NCBI GenBank assembly: GCA_947626185.1
Contig: CANQRD010000014.1
Coordinates: 1-39,027, forward strand
Length of the DNA: 39,027 bases
Source: an uncultured Flavobacterium sp.
GTDB lineage: Bacteria > Bacteroidota > Bacteroidia > Flavobacteriales > Flavobacteriaceae
Reading direction: 5' to 3'
The position numbers and the translations under genes are program-made. Under the pieces are notes generated by a model. It saw nothing but the letters and a program-made list of their open reading frames with translations, made no database searches and was not told where the DNA came from. Below are positions 25,148 through 33,670 of this stretch, in pieces. Position 1 is the stretch's first letter. Each line of letters opens with the position of its first letter.

Positions 25148-26827
25148 TTAAACAATATTAAAAATTTGTTCTAAAATTTTAATTGTAATTAAGTATGTTG
25201 GTTTTACACCTGTTGTTCCCAATCCTCCAGAGGCTAATGTACTTCCTGTTTCTAGTGGATTATCCGAAGCATAATACGCATATCTTACTTTCACATTTGG
25301 ATTGATGCTTTTTCGAATCATTGAAGCAGACTGAATAGCTTTTTGATAATGAGCACCTTCCATTTCTAATCCAATTACTCCCCAAGTAGAATCGTGAAAA
25401 AACTTTAATAAATCTTTATTTTGCAAAGAGGTACCAAGTACTGTTACCATTGTTCCTCCTGTTACTGGTATACCATACCCTTCTAGCATTTCCACCGTCA
25501 ATTCATTATTAAAAGGATAATTGTCTCCCGTTCCTTCATTAATATGCGCAAACGGAATCATTATATCTCCTTTTCCGCCTTCGAGAATTCCGGCTTTACC
25601 CATAATTGAAACAGACTCTACATTTAACTTAATCTCTTTTTTATAAGGTTTAAGCAATTCGTCAATTGTTTCATATGCTTGCTCACCAAAAGCATAATCC
25701 ATTACAATAATTACTGGATAATCTTTTTCAAATGTAGCTTTTTTAAAGTTTGTTGACGAAAAATTGATCTTAGCAGTATCAAAAATTTGTACGTCAATAT
25801 TGGTCCCTGATTCATCCGCTAAAAAAATCATTCCTTCAGATTCAGCTCTTTGCTTTACTAAATGACGAAGTTCTCTATTTTCAGATTTACTCAATTCCTC
25901 GTAAATTTCTACTTCTTCCGAAACTTCTACTTTATCTTTTACCACACTTGGCGCAAAAATAGAATTCATTACACTGTGCATGTTAGCGCTAATGATATGA
26001 ATTGGTCTTTCTAACAAACCTTTTTCTAACAAGACTTGTTTGATTCTATTCGACCAAATTTCTCCGTAAATATGATGCCCTAATCGTTCTCTTAATAAAG
26101 GACTAAACGTAATGGTTCGTTTATTGTTGTCTACTTCTTCTTCAATTGCCAACTTACCTAACCAATAAATTACGTCAAGAAAACGATCTGGATTTTCTGC
26201 TGTAGCAAATTTATCGTAAATATCTAAAACTTCTGAAAAAGAACGTCCCAGAACATTGGCTAAATGTGACATAACCACTTCTTTTTCCATTTGTTCTAAA
26301 GGTTGTTCAACTTTTGCTGCAGCTTCAATTTTTGTCCAATCACGGGTTACCCTTCCATCTTCACCAACCAAAACGCGATTCATAATTTTATGTGATTCGA
26401 TAAAAATAAAGGTCAAATGCGTTAATACATCATAAATATCAGATCTTCCTCTGGTAATTTCAATATTCATTTGTTCTTCATCGATACGATAACAATTTCT
26501 TCTTCGCTTTGGCGGAACCAATGCTGTAAAGTGAGAAAATGAATATCCTTCATCCGAAGTAAGATTAATATATCTACATTCTTCGATTCCAATAGGTAAA
26601 CGCTCTATAACGTATAACAAACCGTTTAATTCTACTTTTTCTTCAGCAATAGTTCCATAAATTTCAGGACGAAGCTCCAAAAGTGCTTCGCGCAACGTAT
26701 CTCCAGAAATGCCCATTGGCTTATAAAATCCTCTATTAAACAAATGACGCATTGTAATATACATACGCTCAATTGCTGCAGATGATACTTGTGCTCTTGT
26801 TCTTGTTATATTTTTAATCTCTTTCAT
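25148..26827 (-). CDS. DUF6909-type protein with nucleoside-phosphorylase-like C-terminal domain
   Basis: A 559-residue soluble protein conserved in Bacteroidota with no assigned function. The N-terminal half (RGFYKPMGISG..., PPKRRRNCYRI...) is unfamiliar. The C-terminal half reads like the purine nucleoside phosphorylase/nucleosidase fold: MGKAGILEGGKGDIMIP near 408-424 resembles the glycine-rich GxAGxL...GDI/V segment, and GLEMEGAHYQ (MEGAH at 489-493) resembles the MEGA/MEAA nucleoside-ribose motif; YASDNPL near 518 may supply the Asp. AMP-nucleosidase-like activity is a guess. It lies between the GH3 gene and the Wzz-like gene with gaps under ten bases. Confidence 0.6.
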   Translation of the reverse strand: MKEIKNITRTRAQVSSAAIERMYITMRHLFNRGFYKPMGISGDTLREALLELRPEIYGTIAEEKVELNGLLYVIERLPIGIEECRYINLTSDEGYSFSHFTALVPPKRRRNCYRIDEEQMNIEITRGRSDIYDVLTHLTFIFIESHKIMNRVLVGEDGRVTRDWTKIEAAAKVEQPLEQMEKEVVMSHLANVLGRSFSEVLDIYDKFATAENPDRFLDVIYWLGKLAIEEEVDNNKRTITFSPLLRERLGHHIYGEIWSNRIKQVLLEKGLLERPIHIISANMHSVMNSIFAPSVVKDKVEVSEEVEIYEELSKSENRELRHLVKQRAESEGMIFLADESGTNIDVQIFDTAKINFSSTNFKKATFEKDYPVIIVMDYAFGEQAYETIDELLKPYKKEIKLNVESVSIMGKAGILEGGKGDIMIPFAHINEGTGDNYPFNNELTVEMLEGYGIPVTGGTMVTVLGTSLQNKDLLKFFHDSTWGVIGLEMEGAHYQKAIQSASMIRKSINPNVKVRYAYYASDNPLETGSTLASGGLGTTGVKPTYLITIKILEQIFNIV

Positions 26828-26839
26828 AATCCTTCTTTT

Positions 26840-28330
26840 TTAATTCTTAATTTTTAATTGATCGGCTATTTTTCGATCGTTACTTAATCTTGGTAATTTG
26901 TTTTGTCCTCCCAATTTTCCTATTGATTTCATATACTCTTGAAATCCGCCTTCTACGACAGAACGAATGATTAATGGCTGTAATACTTTTCCAAGAATCA
27001 AATCGTCATAATAAACATTTTGTTGTCTTAAAGCTATGTCTATTTTTGCTGCAAATACATTTAAATCTTCTGGTTCTTGCCCAAACTCAATAAACCATTC
27101 GTGATAAGGTAATCCTTCTACTGGAGTAATTTGCGGAGCAACCGTAAATTCGTTTACCTGAACATTAGTTCCTTCCATTGCTATCTGTAAAGCTGTTTCT
27201 ACTTCCTTACCTATCACATGTTCGCCAAATGCTGAAATAAAATGCTTTATTCTTCCTGAAACTACTACTCTATATGGTTTAGTACTTACAAACTGAACGG
27301 TGTCTCCAATGTTGTACGCCCACAAGCCTGCGTTGGTAGAAATAATCATCGCATAATTAACTCCTAATTCAACTTCACCAATAGTATAGCGCTTAGCGTC
27401 CTTTTCAAAAAATTCATCTGCTTTGATAAATTCATAAAAAATACCAGCATCTAACAACAGTAATAATCCTTTTTCTTTCTGAGAATCCTGATAAGCAAAA
27501 AAACCTTCTGAAGCAGGAAATAATTCGATAGAAGGTACTCTTCTTCCTATTAATTCCTCAAATTTTGCTCGATAAGGCTCGTAGTTTACTCCTCCATAGA
27601 TGAATAAATTAAAGTTTTTGAAGATATCTCCAACATTTTTATACTCTCTATTTCTCAAACGTTCAAAATACATTTGCACCCAACTTGGTATACCAGAAAT
27701 AACCGTCATATCTTGACTCACCGTCTCTTCTACAATAGCATCAACTTTAGTTTCCCAATCTTCAATACAATTTGTATCCCAACTTGGCAATCTGTTTTTT
27801 TGTAGATAAGCTGGTACAAAATGGGCTACAATACCTGATAATCGTCCTAACTTTATTCCATTCTTCTCGTCCAGAATAGGACTTCCTTGTAAGAAAATCA
27901 TTTTCCCATCAACAAAATTAGCTATTCCAGTTTCGTGTACATATGCCAAAATTGCATCTCTAGCAGCTTGAATATGATAAGGCATCGATTCTTTAGTTAA
28001 CGGAATATACTTAGCCCCAGAAGTAGTGCCTGACGTTTTAGCAAAGTATAAAGGTTTCCCTTTCCACAAAACATTTTCTTCACCCGCAACTACTCGATCA
28101 ACATAGCTTTTTAACTGTTCATAGTCCCTAACCGGCACATTAGCTACAAACGTTTTATGATCATTAATTTTCTCAAAATGATGATCGTTACCAAAACTTG
28201 TATTTTTAGCTTGATGAATCAATTGAGCAAATACTTTTTGCTGTGCTTCTATTGGATTATCTATCCATTTTTTGTTTTTTCTATGAATGATTGATGCAAA
28301 TATTTTTGCGCCTATTGATTTTATTGACAT
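26840..28330 (-). CDS. GH3-family acyl-adenylating enzyme
   Basis: Related to plant GH3 proteins, which adenylate a carboxylic acid and join it to an amino acid. The ATP-binding motif SGTTSGAK is at residues 100-107. Other GH3-like segments are YGGVNYEPYRAKFEEL, ELFPASEGFFAYQ and YNIGDTVQFVS, and the C-terminal domain starts near SGRIKHFISAFGEHV. At 496 residues it is full length. Bacterial substrates are unknown; amino-acyl or acyl decoration of an envelope component is one possibility given its operon. It follows the M23 gene by nine bases. Confidence 0.82.
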   Translation of the reverse strand: MSIKSIGAKIFASIIHRKNKKWIDNPIEAQQKVFAQLIHQAKNTSFGNDHHFEKINDHKTFVANVPVRDYEQLKSYVDRVVAGEENVLWKGKPLYFAKTSGTTSGAKYIPLTKESMPYHIQAARDAILAYVHETGIANFVDGKMIFLQGSPILDEKNGIKLGRLSGIVAHFVPAYLQKNRLPSWDTNCIEDWETKVDAIVEETVSQDMTVISGIPSWVQMYFERLRNREYKNVGDIFKNFNLFIYGGVNYEPYRAKFEELIGRRVPSIELFPASEGFFAYQDSQKEKGLLLLLDAGIFYEFIKADEFFEKDAKRYTIGEVELGVNYAMIISTNAGLWAYNIGDTVQFVSTKPYRVVVSGRIKHFISAFGEHVIGKEVETALQIAMEGTNVQVNEFTVAPQITPVEGLPYHEWFIEFGQEPEDLNVFAAKIDIALRQQNVYYDDLILGKVLQPLIIRSVVEGGFQEYMKSIGKLGGQNKLPRLSNDRKIADQLKIKN

Positions 28331-28339
28331 AGTTATTTT

Positions 28340-29215
28340 TTAAAACTCTATAAACATGGTGGCGTCTAGTGGATAATTATCTTTCCAAAGCTCGAAATGA
28401 AAATGAGACTGATTAACTTGATTACCGGCTGAATCACTGCCATTATATAATCCAAGTACATCACCTGCTTGAACAGTATCATACAATCCCTTATTTAATG
28501 ATAATAAATGTTTATATACGGATGTAATTCCATCTTCATGCAATACAATAATTGTATAACCGTTCATGATTGTCCAATCTACAAAAACTACTGTTCCTTT
28601 AGCAACTGATTGAACTATTGCATTATTTGTAGCCGTAAAATCAATACCAAAATGCGCTTCTTTGGGGTCGTATTTTCGTTTAATCTGCCCATCAATTGGA
28701 GCAAAGAAAACGTTTCTTACTTTTACTTCTGCGTTGCTAAATAAATTATACTTGTCTTCTAATCGAACTTTTTCTCTTAATTCTAAATCTTTTTCACTTG
28801 GTGTAGTGTGTTCTATAACACTCAACGGAACTTGTGTTTTTACTAAAGAATCTAAATTCATTTTAGAGATTTCTATATCGCCCTTCAATATACGCTGAAG
28901 AGATTCTACATATAAATCATTTTTCCTTATTTCTGTCTCCAATGAATCTATTTTTAACGCTAATTGCACTGATTTTTCTTTTAATGAAGCAGATGAATAC
29001 CCAGGTATATATTCTTTTAAAGGTGTAATTATCAATAAAAAAACGTTGGAAAAAAGTAATAAAAAAACAAATGTAGTTATTGCACCTACAACGTTTAGCA
29101 AATTAAGCTTAAGTGATAAAATATCCTCAAAAGTTCTATCATTTACAATAACAATCCTATATTTATCTAGAAGCTTCTTCTTCCATTTTTTCCAATTCGA
29201 TCCTTTTGCAGGCAT
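28340..29215 (-). CDS. M23 (LytM-type) peptidase, membrane-anchored
   Basis: Peptidoglycan endopeptidase-like protein. Residues 1-35 are cytoplasmic and basic, one membrane helix spans about 40-65, a coiled-coil-like stretch follows (77-112), then the M23 domain. The zinc and catalytic residues are complete: HFGID (His188, Asp192), YKH (His236), HFHFELW (His271, His273), so it is probably an active enzyme. 291 residues. It is the first gene of the long minus-strand unit and is divergent from tatA. Confidence 0.9.
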   Translation of the reverse strand: MPAKGSNWKKWKKKLLDKYRIVIVNDRTFEDILSLKLNLLNVVGAITTFVFLLLFSNVFLLIITPLKEYIPGYSSASLKEKSVQLALKIDSLETEIRKNDLYVESLQRILKGDIEISKMNLDSLVKTQVPLSVIEHTTPSEKDLELREKVRLEDKYNLFSNAEVKVRNVFFAPIDGQIKRKYDPKEAHFGIDFTATNNAIVQSVAKGTVVFVDWTIMNGYTIIVLHEDGITSVYKHLLSLNKGLYDTVQAGDVLGLYNGSDSAGNQVNQSHFHFELWKDNYPLDATMFIEF

Positions 29216-29234
29216 ATTTTTATTGTTTTATACA

Positions 29235-29242
29235 CAAATATA
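29235..29242 (-). promoter_or_regulatory. Predicted -7 box of the M23-to-polysaccharide unit
   Basis: Minus-strand TATATTTG matches TAnnTTTG exactly, 19 bases before the M23 gene ATG. It is the only clear promoter candidate for the ten genes that follow, since their gaps are all 11 bases or less. Confidence 0.4.
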
Positions 29243-29352
29243 AACATAATAAAAATTGACTTATTGTATTTTTAGCTTTTATTCACATTAGAAAAACATC
29301 TTCATTGTTAAGATTAACGTTCTAAAAGTTAAATAAAACAAGTAATGAAACA

Positions 29353-29380
29353 TTGTAATTACATTTTCTTACTATATTTG
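29353..29380 (+). promoter_or_regulatory. Predicted tatA promoter
   Basis: TTG at 29353-29355 and TATATTTG at 29373-29380 with a 17-base spacer. The tatA ATG follows 28 bases later. Confidence 0.5.
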
Positions 29381-29408
29381 CAATTACAAATTCTTTAAGT
29401 TAAATAAT

Positions 29409-29630
29409 ATGAACGCATTACATACTTTTTTAGGCATGGTTGGTCCATGGCAAATAGTTGTTGTAGTTGTTTTAATCGTTTTATTGTTCGGAGGTAAAAA
29501 AATTCCTGAACTAATGAAAGGATTAGGAACAGGTATAAAGGAATTCAAGGATGCAACAAAGGGAGAAGAAAACTCTCATCAAACTACTAAGAAAGAAGAA
29601 GCGAAAAACGAATCTTCAAAAACAGAATAG
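29409..29630 (+). CDS. tatA: Sec-independent protein translocase subunit TatA/TatE
   Basis: Pore-forming part of the twin-arginine export system. A 73-residue protein with one short membrane helix (about residues 15-27), the FGGKKIPELMKGLGTGIKEFK hinge and amphipathic helix in the classical order, and a charged, disordered C-terminal tail. The phenylalanine-glycine hinge after the helix is the TatA hallmark. It is alone: tatC is not in the window. A strong hairpin terminator follows. Confidence 0.95.
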   Translation: MNALHTFLGMVGPWQIVVVVVLIVLLFGGKKIPELMKGLGTGIKEFKDATKGEENSHQTTKKEEAKNESSKTE

Positions 29631-29655
29631 TTTGTTTAAATCCAAAAGTTTTAAT

Positions 29656-29680
29656 GCGCTATATTTATAGCGCTTTTTTT
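29656..29680 (+). terminator. tatA terminator
   Basis: GCGCTATA (29656-29663) and TATAGCGC (29666-29673) form an 8-base perfect inverted repeat followed by seven T. Confidence 0.9.
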
Positions 29681-29691
29681 ATTTTCATTTT

Positions 29692-30390
29692 TTAATGAGT
29701 AGAATGCTGTTCATTCTTACTTTCTAATTTTAACAAAGGTAATTTCAACTCTTTATCTTTTGTGTTGACAAAAGCTTTAGAAAAGATTACGCATCCAAAA
29801 ATTATCAACAAAACACTACTTACTTTCTTTACCTTAAGTATGTTATGATGGGTTAATTTCTTTCTCAATTGCTTAGCTAATAATATTTTAAAAATATCTG
29901 TAATAAAATAAGCTAAAATGGTGAAAGCAAAAAACAAAAACATTCTTTCGGTATCCATATCCATTTTGGGACCTAAAGTGATAATAATTGCCAACCAAAA
30001 TCCCAATACACCAACGTTGATAAAGTTAATTAAAAAGCCCTTAATAAATAATCCTAAATACTCTCTTTTAATGACAGTGTTGGCTATTTGAATAGTTTCT
30101 AGCTGAACTTTTTTAAGCTTTACATAGGAGATGAGTCCGTAAGTAATCATTAATAATCCACCAAAAATGAATAACGATGGGTCATCTTTAATAGAATTTA
30201 TCAACCTAAAACTACTAAAGAAAGCTATTGTAAAAAAAACAGCATCCGCTAAAATTACTCCCAAATCAAAAGCCAAAGCGGCTCTAAAACCTCTTGTAAT
30301 ACTTGTTTCTATAAGAATAAAAAAAACAGGTCCGATCATAAAGCTTAAGAAAAAACCTAAAGAAACTCCTGTAATTAAATCATCTAACAT
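29692..30390 (-). CDS. LysE/RhtB-family transporter
   Basis: Inner-membrane exporter of the amino-acid efflux superfamily. The 232-residue protein starts MLDDLITGVSLGFFLSFMIGPVFFILIETSITRGFRAAL, the family's typical N-terminal helix and G-P-V-F motif, and has six hydrophobic segments. The substrate is unknown. A terminator hairpin separates its start from the DUF2807 gene upstream; the tatA gene converges on it. Confidence 0.88.
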   Translation of the reverse strand: MLDDLITGVSLGFFLSFMIGPVFFILIETSITRGFRAALAFDLGVILADAVFFTIAFFSSFRLINSIKDDPSLFIFGGLLMITYGLISYVKLKKVQLETIQIANTVIKREYLGLFIKGFLINFINVGVLGFWLAIIITLGPKMDMDTERMFLFFAFTILAYFITDIFKILLAKQLRKKLTHHNILKVKKVSSVLLIIFGCVIFSKAFVNTKDKELKLPLLKLESKNEQHSTH

Positions 30391-30400
30391 TTATATCAAT

Positions 30401-30436
30401 TAAAAAATGCCAATATATCAAAGTCTATATTGGCAC
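30401..30436 (-). terminator. Terminator after the DUF2807 gene
   Basis: TGCCAATATA (30408-30417) and TATATTGGCA (30426-30435) form a 10-base perfect stem with an 8-base loop. On the minus strand six T follow. It lies between the DUF2807 gene and the LysE-type gene. Confidence 0.85.
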
Positions 30437-30503
30437 TTGTATTAACTACCTTATGCAAGGTACATTTTTTTACGCGAATAATCAGTGAAAAGTATATTTT
30501 CTT

Positions 30504-31175
30504 TTATTTGATAATATTAATATTGCCACCCATTACTACTTTTTCATTTATTTTTTTCGGATTTCCATAAATGCTTATTTCTCCACCTGCTCTCGTTTTT
30601 GCATCGACAGAATCAATAACATTTACAAATGCTTTTCCCCCTGCATTAACTGTTACATCGGTAGTTTTAGTAACTAATTTTTCATTATTTACTTCAGCTC
30701 CTGCATTTGATACAATGTCTTGTTTTGTAGCTTCTCCTTTTAGAGTAATTTCTCCTCCTGTTGCTGCTCTCACAGTTAAATTATCTACTTTCACATCAAG
30801 AGTAACTTTTCCTCCAGTTCTACTAACAACTGATAATCTTTTTGCTTTTAGCGTTTTATCGCTCTTAATTTTAGCCCCTTCTTCTGCAATAACTTCCTCT
30901 AAGTCATTATAATATAAAATCACTTTAGTGTTTTCACCCTGAAAACTATTTGCTAAGTTCATTTTTATTTTAAGATTACCATTCTTATTAATAAAGTTAA
31001 CCTCGTTAATGTTACTTCCACTTACCTCCATTTTCGTTTCTTTAGCAGGTACTAAGGTAACTTCAATTTTATCAAATACATTCACCTTAGTAAAATCACC
31101 AATAATTTTTGTTTCTTGTGCGTAAGCTACAAAAGCTACAGATAATAATGTGAATAATAATGTTATCTTTTTCAT
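30504..31175 (-). CDS. Secreted head-GIN domain (DUF2807) protein
   Basis: A 223-residue exported protein: Sec signal peptide in residues 1-19 ending AYA before Gln20, then a repetitive beta-rich body with recurring short patterns (RTGGKVTL, ATGGEITL, NAGGKAFV, RAGGEISI, VMGGNINI) about 20-25 residues apart, typical of the DUF2807 beta-solenoid. Its role is unknown; proteins of this type sit in the periplasm or outer envelope of Bacteroidota. It begins one base after rnr ends and is probably co-transcribed with it. Confidence 0.88.
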   Translation of the reverse strand: MKKITLLFTLLSVAFVAYAQETKIIGDFTKVNVFDKIEVTLVPAKETKMEVSGSNINEVNFINKNGNLKIKMNLANSFQGENTKVILYYNDLEEVIAEEGAKIKSDKTLKAKRLSVVSRTGGKVTLDVKVDNLTVRAATGGEITLKGEATKQDIVSNAGAEVNNEKLVTKTTDVTVNAGGKAFVNVIDSVDAKTRAGGEISIYGNPKKINEKVVMGGNINIIK

Positions 31176-31176
31176 A

Positions 31177-33354
31177 CTAGTAAATTTTTTGTAAATAATT
31201 AAAGTCTAATTGTTTCTTGACTAAATCTGCATTTTTAACCGATACTTCTACAGTATCACCAAGTTGTAAAACATTTCCTGTTGCTTGCCCAACCATTGCA
31301 TATTGTTTTTCATCGTAAACATAATAATCCTCTCTTATGTCGCGAACTCGAACCATTCCCTCACATTTATTGTCTAGAATTTCAACATAAATTCCCCATT
31401 CTGTAACTCCTGAAATAACTCCAACAAATGCTTGATCTTGATGATCCTGCATATATTTTACTTGCATATATTTAATACTATCTCTTTCTGCATTTGCTGC
31501 CAGACTTTCCATCGAAGAGCAATGATTACATTTTATTTCAAATTCTTCAACATTTACTGAGTTACCTCCATCTAAATAATATTGTAGCAAACGATGTGCC
31601 ATTATATCGGGATATCGCCTAATTGGTGATGTAAAGTGAGAATAATAATCAAATGCTAAACCATAATGACCAATATTGTGAGTAGAATAACTTGCTTTAC
31701 TCATACAACGAATTGCCAATGTATCTACTAAATTTTGTTCTTTGCGTCCGTGAACGTCCTTTAGTAATTGATTCAATGATTTTGAAATAGTTTCTTTTGA
31801 TTTTAGATTTAGTGAATGTCCAAAACGAGAAATAACCGATTGTAACCCAAATAATCGATCTTGATCTGGCTCATCATGAATACGATAAACAAAGGTTTTC
31901 TTTTGTTTACCTATAAATTCCGAAACTTTTCTGTTAGTCAAAAGCATAAATTCCTCAATTAAATGATTGGCTGCTTTTGCCTCTTTAAAAAATACTCCAA
32001 CTGGCTCGCTATTTTCGTTTAAATTAAACTTTACTTCTATTTTATCAAATGAAATTGCACCATTGCTCATTCTTTTTCCACGTAAAATAGTTGCTAGTTC
32101 GTTTAGTTTTAAAACTGCTTGCACTATTTCTTTACTAACTTCCTGTTTCTCTCCGGTAATTGAAATCATATCAGGAATGAAATGATCAGACGTTTCAATA
32201 ATATATTGTGCCTCTTCATACGCCATTCTTTGATTAGAATGCGTTACTGTTCGTCCAAACCACTGATTAACAATTTCTGCTTTTTTATTCAATTCGAAAA
32301 CTCCCGAGAAAGTAAACTTATCTTCATTTGGTCGCAATGAACAAGCAAAGTTAGAAAGTACTTCTGGTAACATAGGTACTGTTCTATCTACTAAATAAAC
32401 GGAAGTAGCTCTATTATAAGCTTCTGCATCTAACAAAGTTCCTTCTTGCACATAGTGAGAAACGTCGGCAATATGAATTCCTATTTCATAATTTCCGTTT
32501 TCTAATACTTGAAAAGATAGAGCATCGTCAAAATCTTTTGCATCTTTAGGGTCAATTGTAAACGTTAAAATATCTCTCATATCTCGTCGTTTAGCAACTT
32601 CCACTTCGTTTATAGATGTGTCTAGATGATTAGCAAAATCTTCTACTTCTTTCGGAAACTCTACTGGTAAACCATATTCGGCTAAAATTGCATGAATTTC
32701 TGTATTGTGTTCTCCTTGTTTTCCTAATATTTTGATTACTCTTCCAAATGGACTATCTGCTTTTTCTGGCCAATCTTCCATTTCTACAAGTACTACATCT
32801 CCAGATTGCGCTTCCAATACTCTTTCTTTAGGAATAAAAATATCGGTATACATTTTTGGATCGGCTGTAGATACAAAAGCAAAGTTTTTATGAATTTCAA
32901 TTACTCCAACAAACTGTGTACGGTGGCGCTCTAAGATTTCTACAACTTCTGCTTCTACTTTTTTACCTTTTCGCTTATTATAAATATATGCTTTTACTAA
33001 ATCGCCGTCTAATGCTTTATTTAAGTTGTTAGTTGGTATAAAGGCATCTTCTTCTAATTCTTCACTAACTAAATAAGCTGTTTTTCTACCTGTCATATCA
33101 ATGCGCCCTTCAACATAATTAGCTTTAGGCACAAATCTATACTTTCCTAACTCTGTTTCTTCTATTAGATTTTTAGAAAGTAGATATTTTAATTCTTTAA
33201 TTATTTCGTTTCTACCTTGTGTATCAGTAATTTCCAAATGCGAGGCAATTTGTTTGTAATTGTATGATTTTGAACCATTTTTACCTAAATACTTTAGTAT
33301 TTTATTAGAAAAATCAAATTGCTTTTTTTTCTTATGATTGAATCTTTTAGTCAT
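31177..33354 (-). CDS. rnr: Ribonuclease R
   Basis: 3'-to-5' processive exoribonuclease. The 725-residue protein has a basic N-terminus and helix-turn-helix-like region, cold-shock-type OB folds (about 75-230), the RNB catalytic domain with TIDPKDAKDFDDALS near 268-282 carrying the metal-binding aspartates, and a C-terminal S1 domain (about 645-723, GVISGVTEWGIYVEI). YSHFTSPIRRYPDIMAHRLL is the RNB family signature. Full length. The DUF2807 gene follows immediately. Confidence 0.95.
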   Translation of the reverse strand: MTKRFNHKKKKQFDFSNKILKYLGKNGSKSYNYKQIASHLEITDTQGRNEIIKELKYLLSKNLIEETELGKYRFVPKANYVEGRIDMTGRKTAYLVSEELEEDAFIPTNNLNKALDGDLVKAYIYNKRKGKKVEAEVVEILERHRTQFVGVIEIHKNFAFVSTADPKMYTDIFIPKERVLEAQSGDVVLVEMEDWPEKADSPFGRVIKILGKQGEHNTEIHAILAEYGLPVEFPKEVEDFANHLDTSINEVEVAKRRDMRDILTFTIDPKDAKDFDDALSFQVLENGNYEIGIHIADVSHYVQEGTLLDAEAYNRATSVYLVDRTVPMLPEVLSNFACSLRPNEDKFTFSGVFELNKKAEIVNQWFGRTVTHSNQRMAYEEAQYIIETSDHFIPDMISITGEKQEVSKEIVQAVLKLNELATILRGKRMSNGAISFDKIEVKFNLNENSEPVGVFFKEAKAANHLIEEFMLLTNRKVSEFIGKQKKTFVYRIHDEPDQDRLFGLQSVISRFGHSLNLKSKETISKSLNQLLKDVHGRKEQNLVDTLAIRCMSKASYSTHNIGHYGLAFDYYSHFTSPIRRYPDIMAHRLLQYYLDGGNSVNVEEFEIKCNHCSSMESLAANAERDSIKYMQVKYMQDHQDQAFVGVISGVTEWGIYVEILDNKCEGMVRVRDIREDYYVYDEKQYAMVGQATGNVLQLGDTVEVSVKNADLVKKQLDFNYLQKIY

Positions 33355-33670
33355 CTCGTTTTATTTTTTCTTTACTTTTATGCAAAGAAATACTGTTTAA
33401 ATATACGAATTTGTCTTTATTCTTTTTTAATTGCGTTTAACCTTTGTGTTTTTATTAAGTGTTTTTTTATTTATTTATATTTTGAGTTTATTCAAAAAAT
33501 ATTCATTTAAAAACAATATTCATTAATTATTTTATAAAAAATAAACAAATTAATATCAATATTATAGACAAATAAAACAATATTACACTAAAAACAATCA
33601 AATATTATATAATAACAGGAAATATGTATTTGTTTTTGTACTTTGTTTAAGTAATTAAACAAACATATTT
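33355..33670 (+). other. AT-rich divergent intergenic region
   Basis: A 316-base gap between rnr (minus) and the acyl-CoA synthetase gene (plus). It is extremely AT-rich and should hold both promoters, but only imperfect -7 boxes are visible (plus-strand GTACTTTG near 33638-33645; minus-strand TTTCTTTG near 33380). No gene, terminator or repeat is supported. Confidence 0.4.

Noticed and set aside
30504..31175. Recurring GG-containing patterns in the DUF2807 gene as a DNA repeat
   Set aside because: The periodicity is at protein level (beta-solenoid turns) and the DNA is not repeated exactly.
33400..33670. Origin-like or phage attachment site in the very AT-rich gap
   Set aside because: No DnaA-box cluster, direct repeats or integrase gene; AT-richness alone is normal between divergent genes here.
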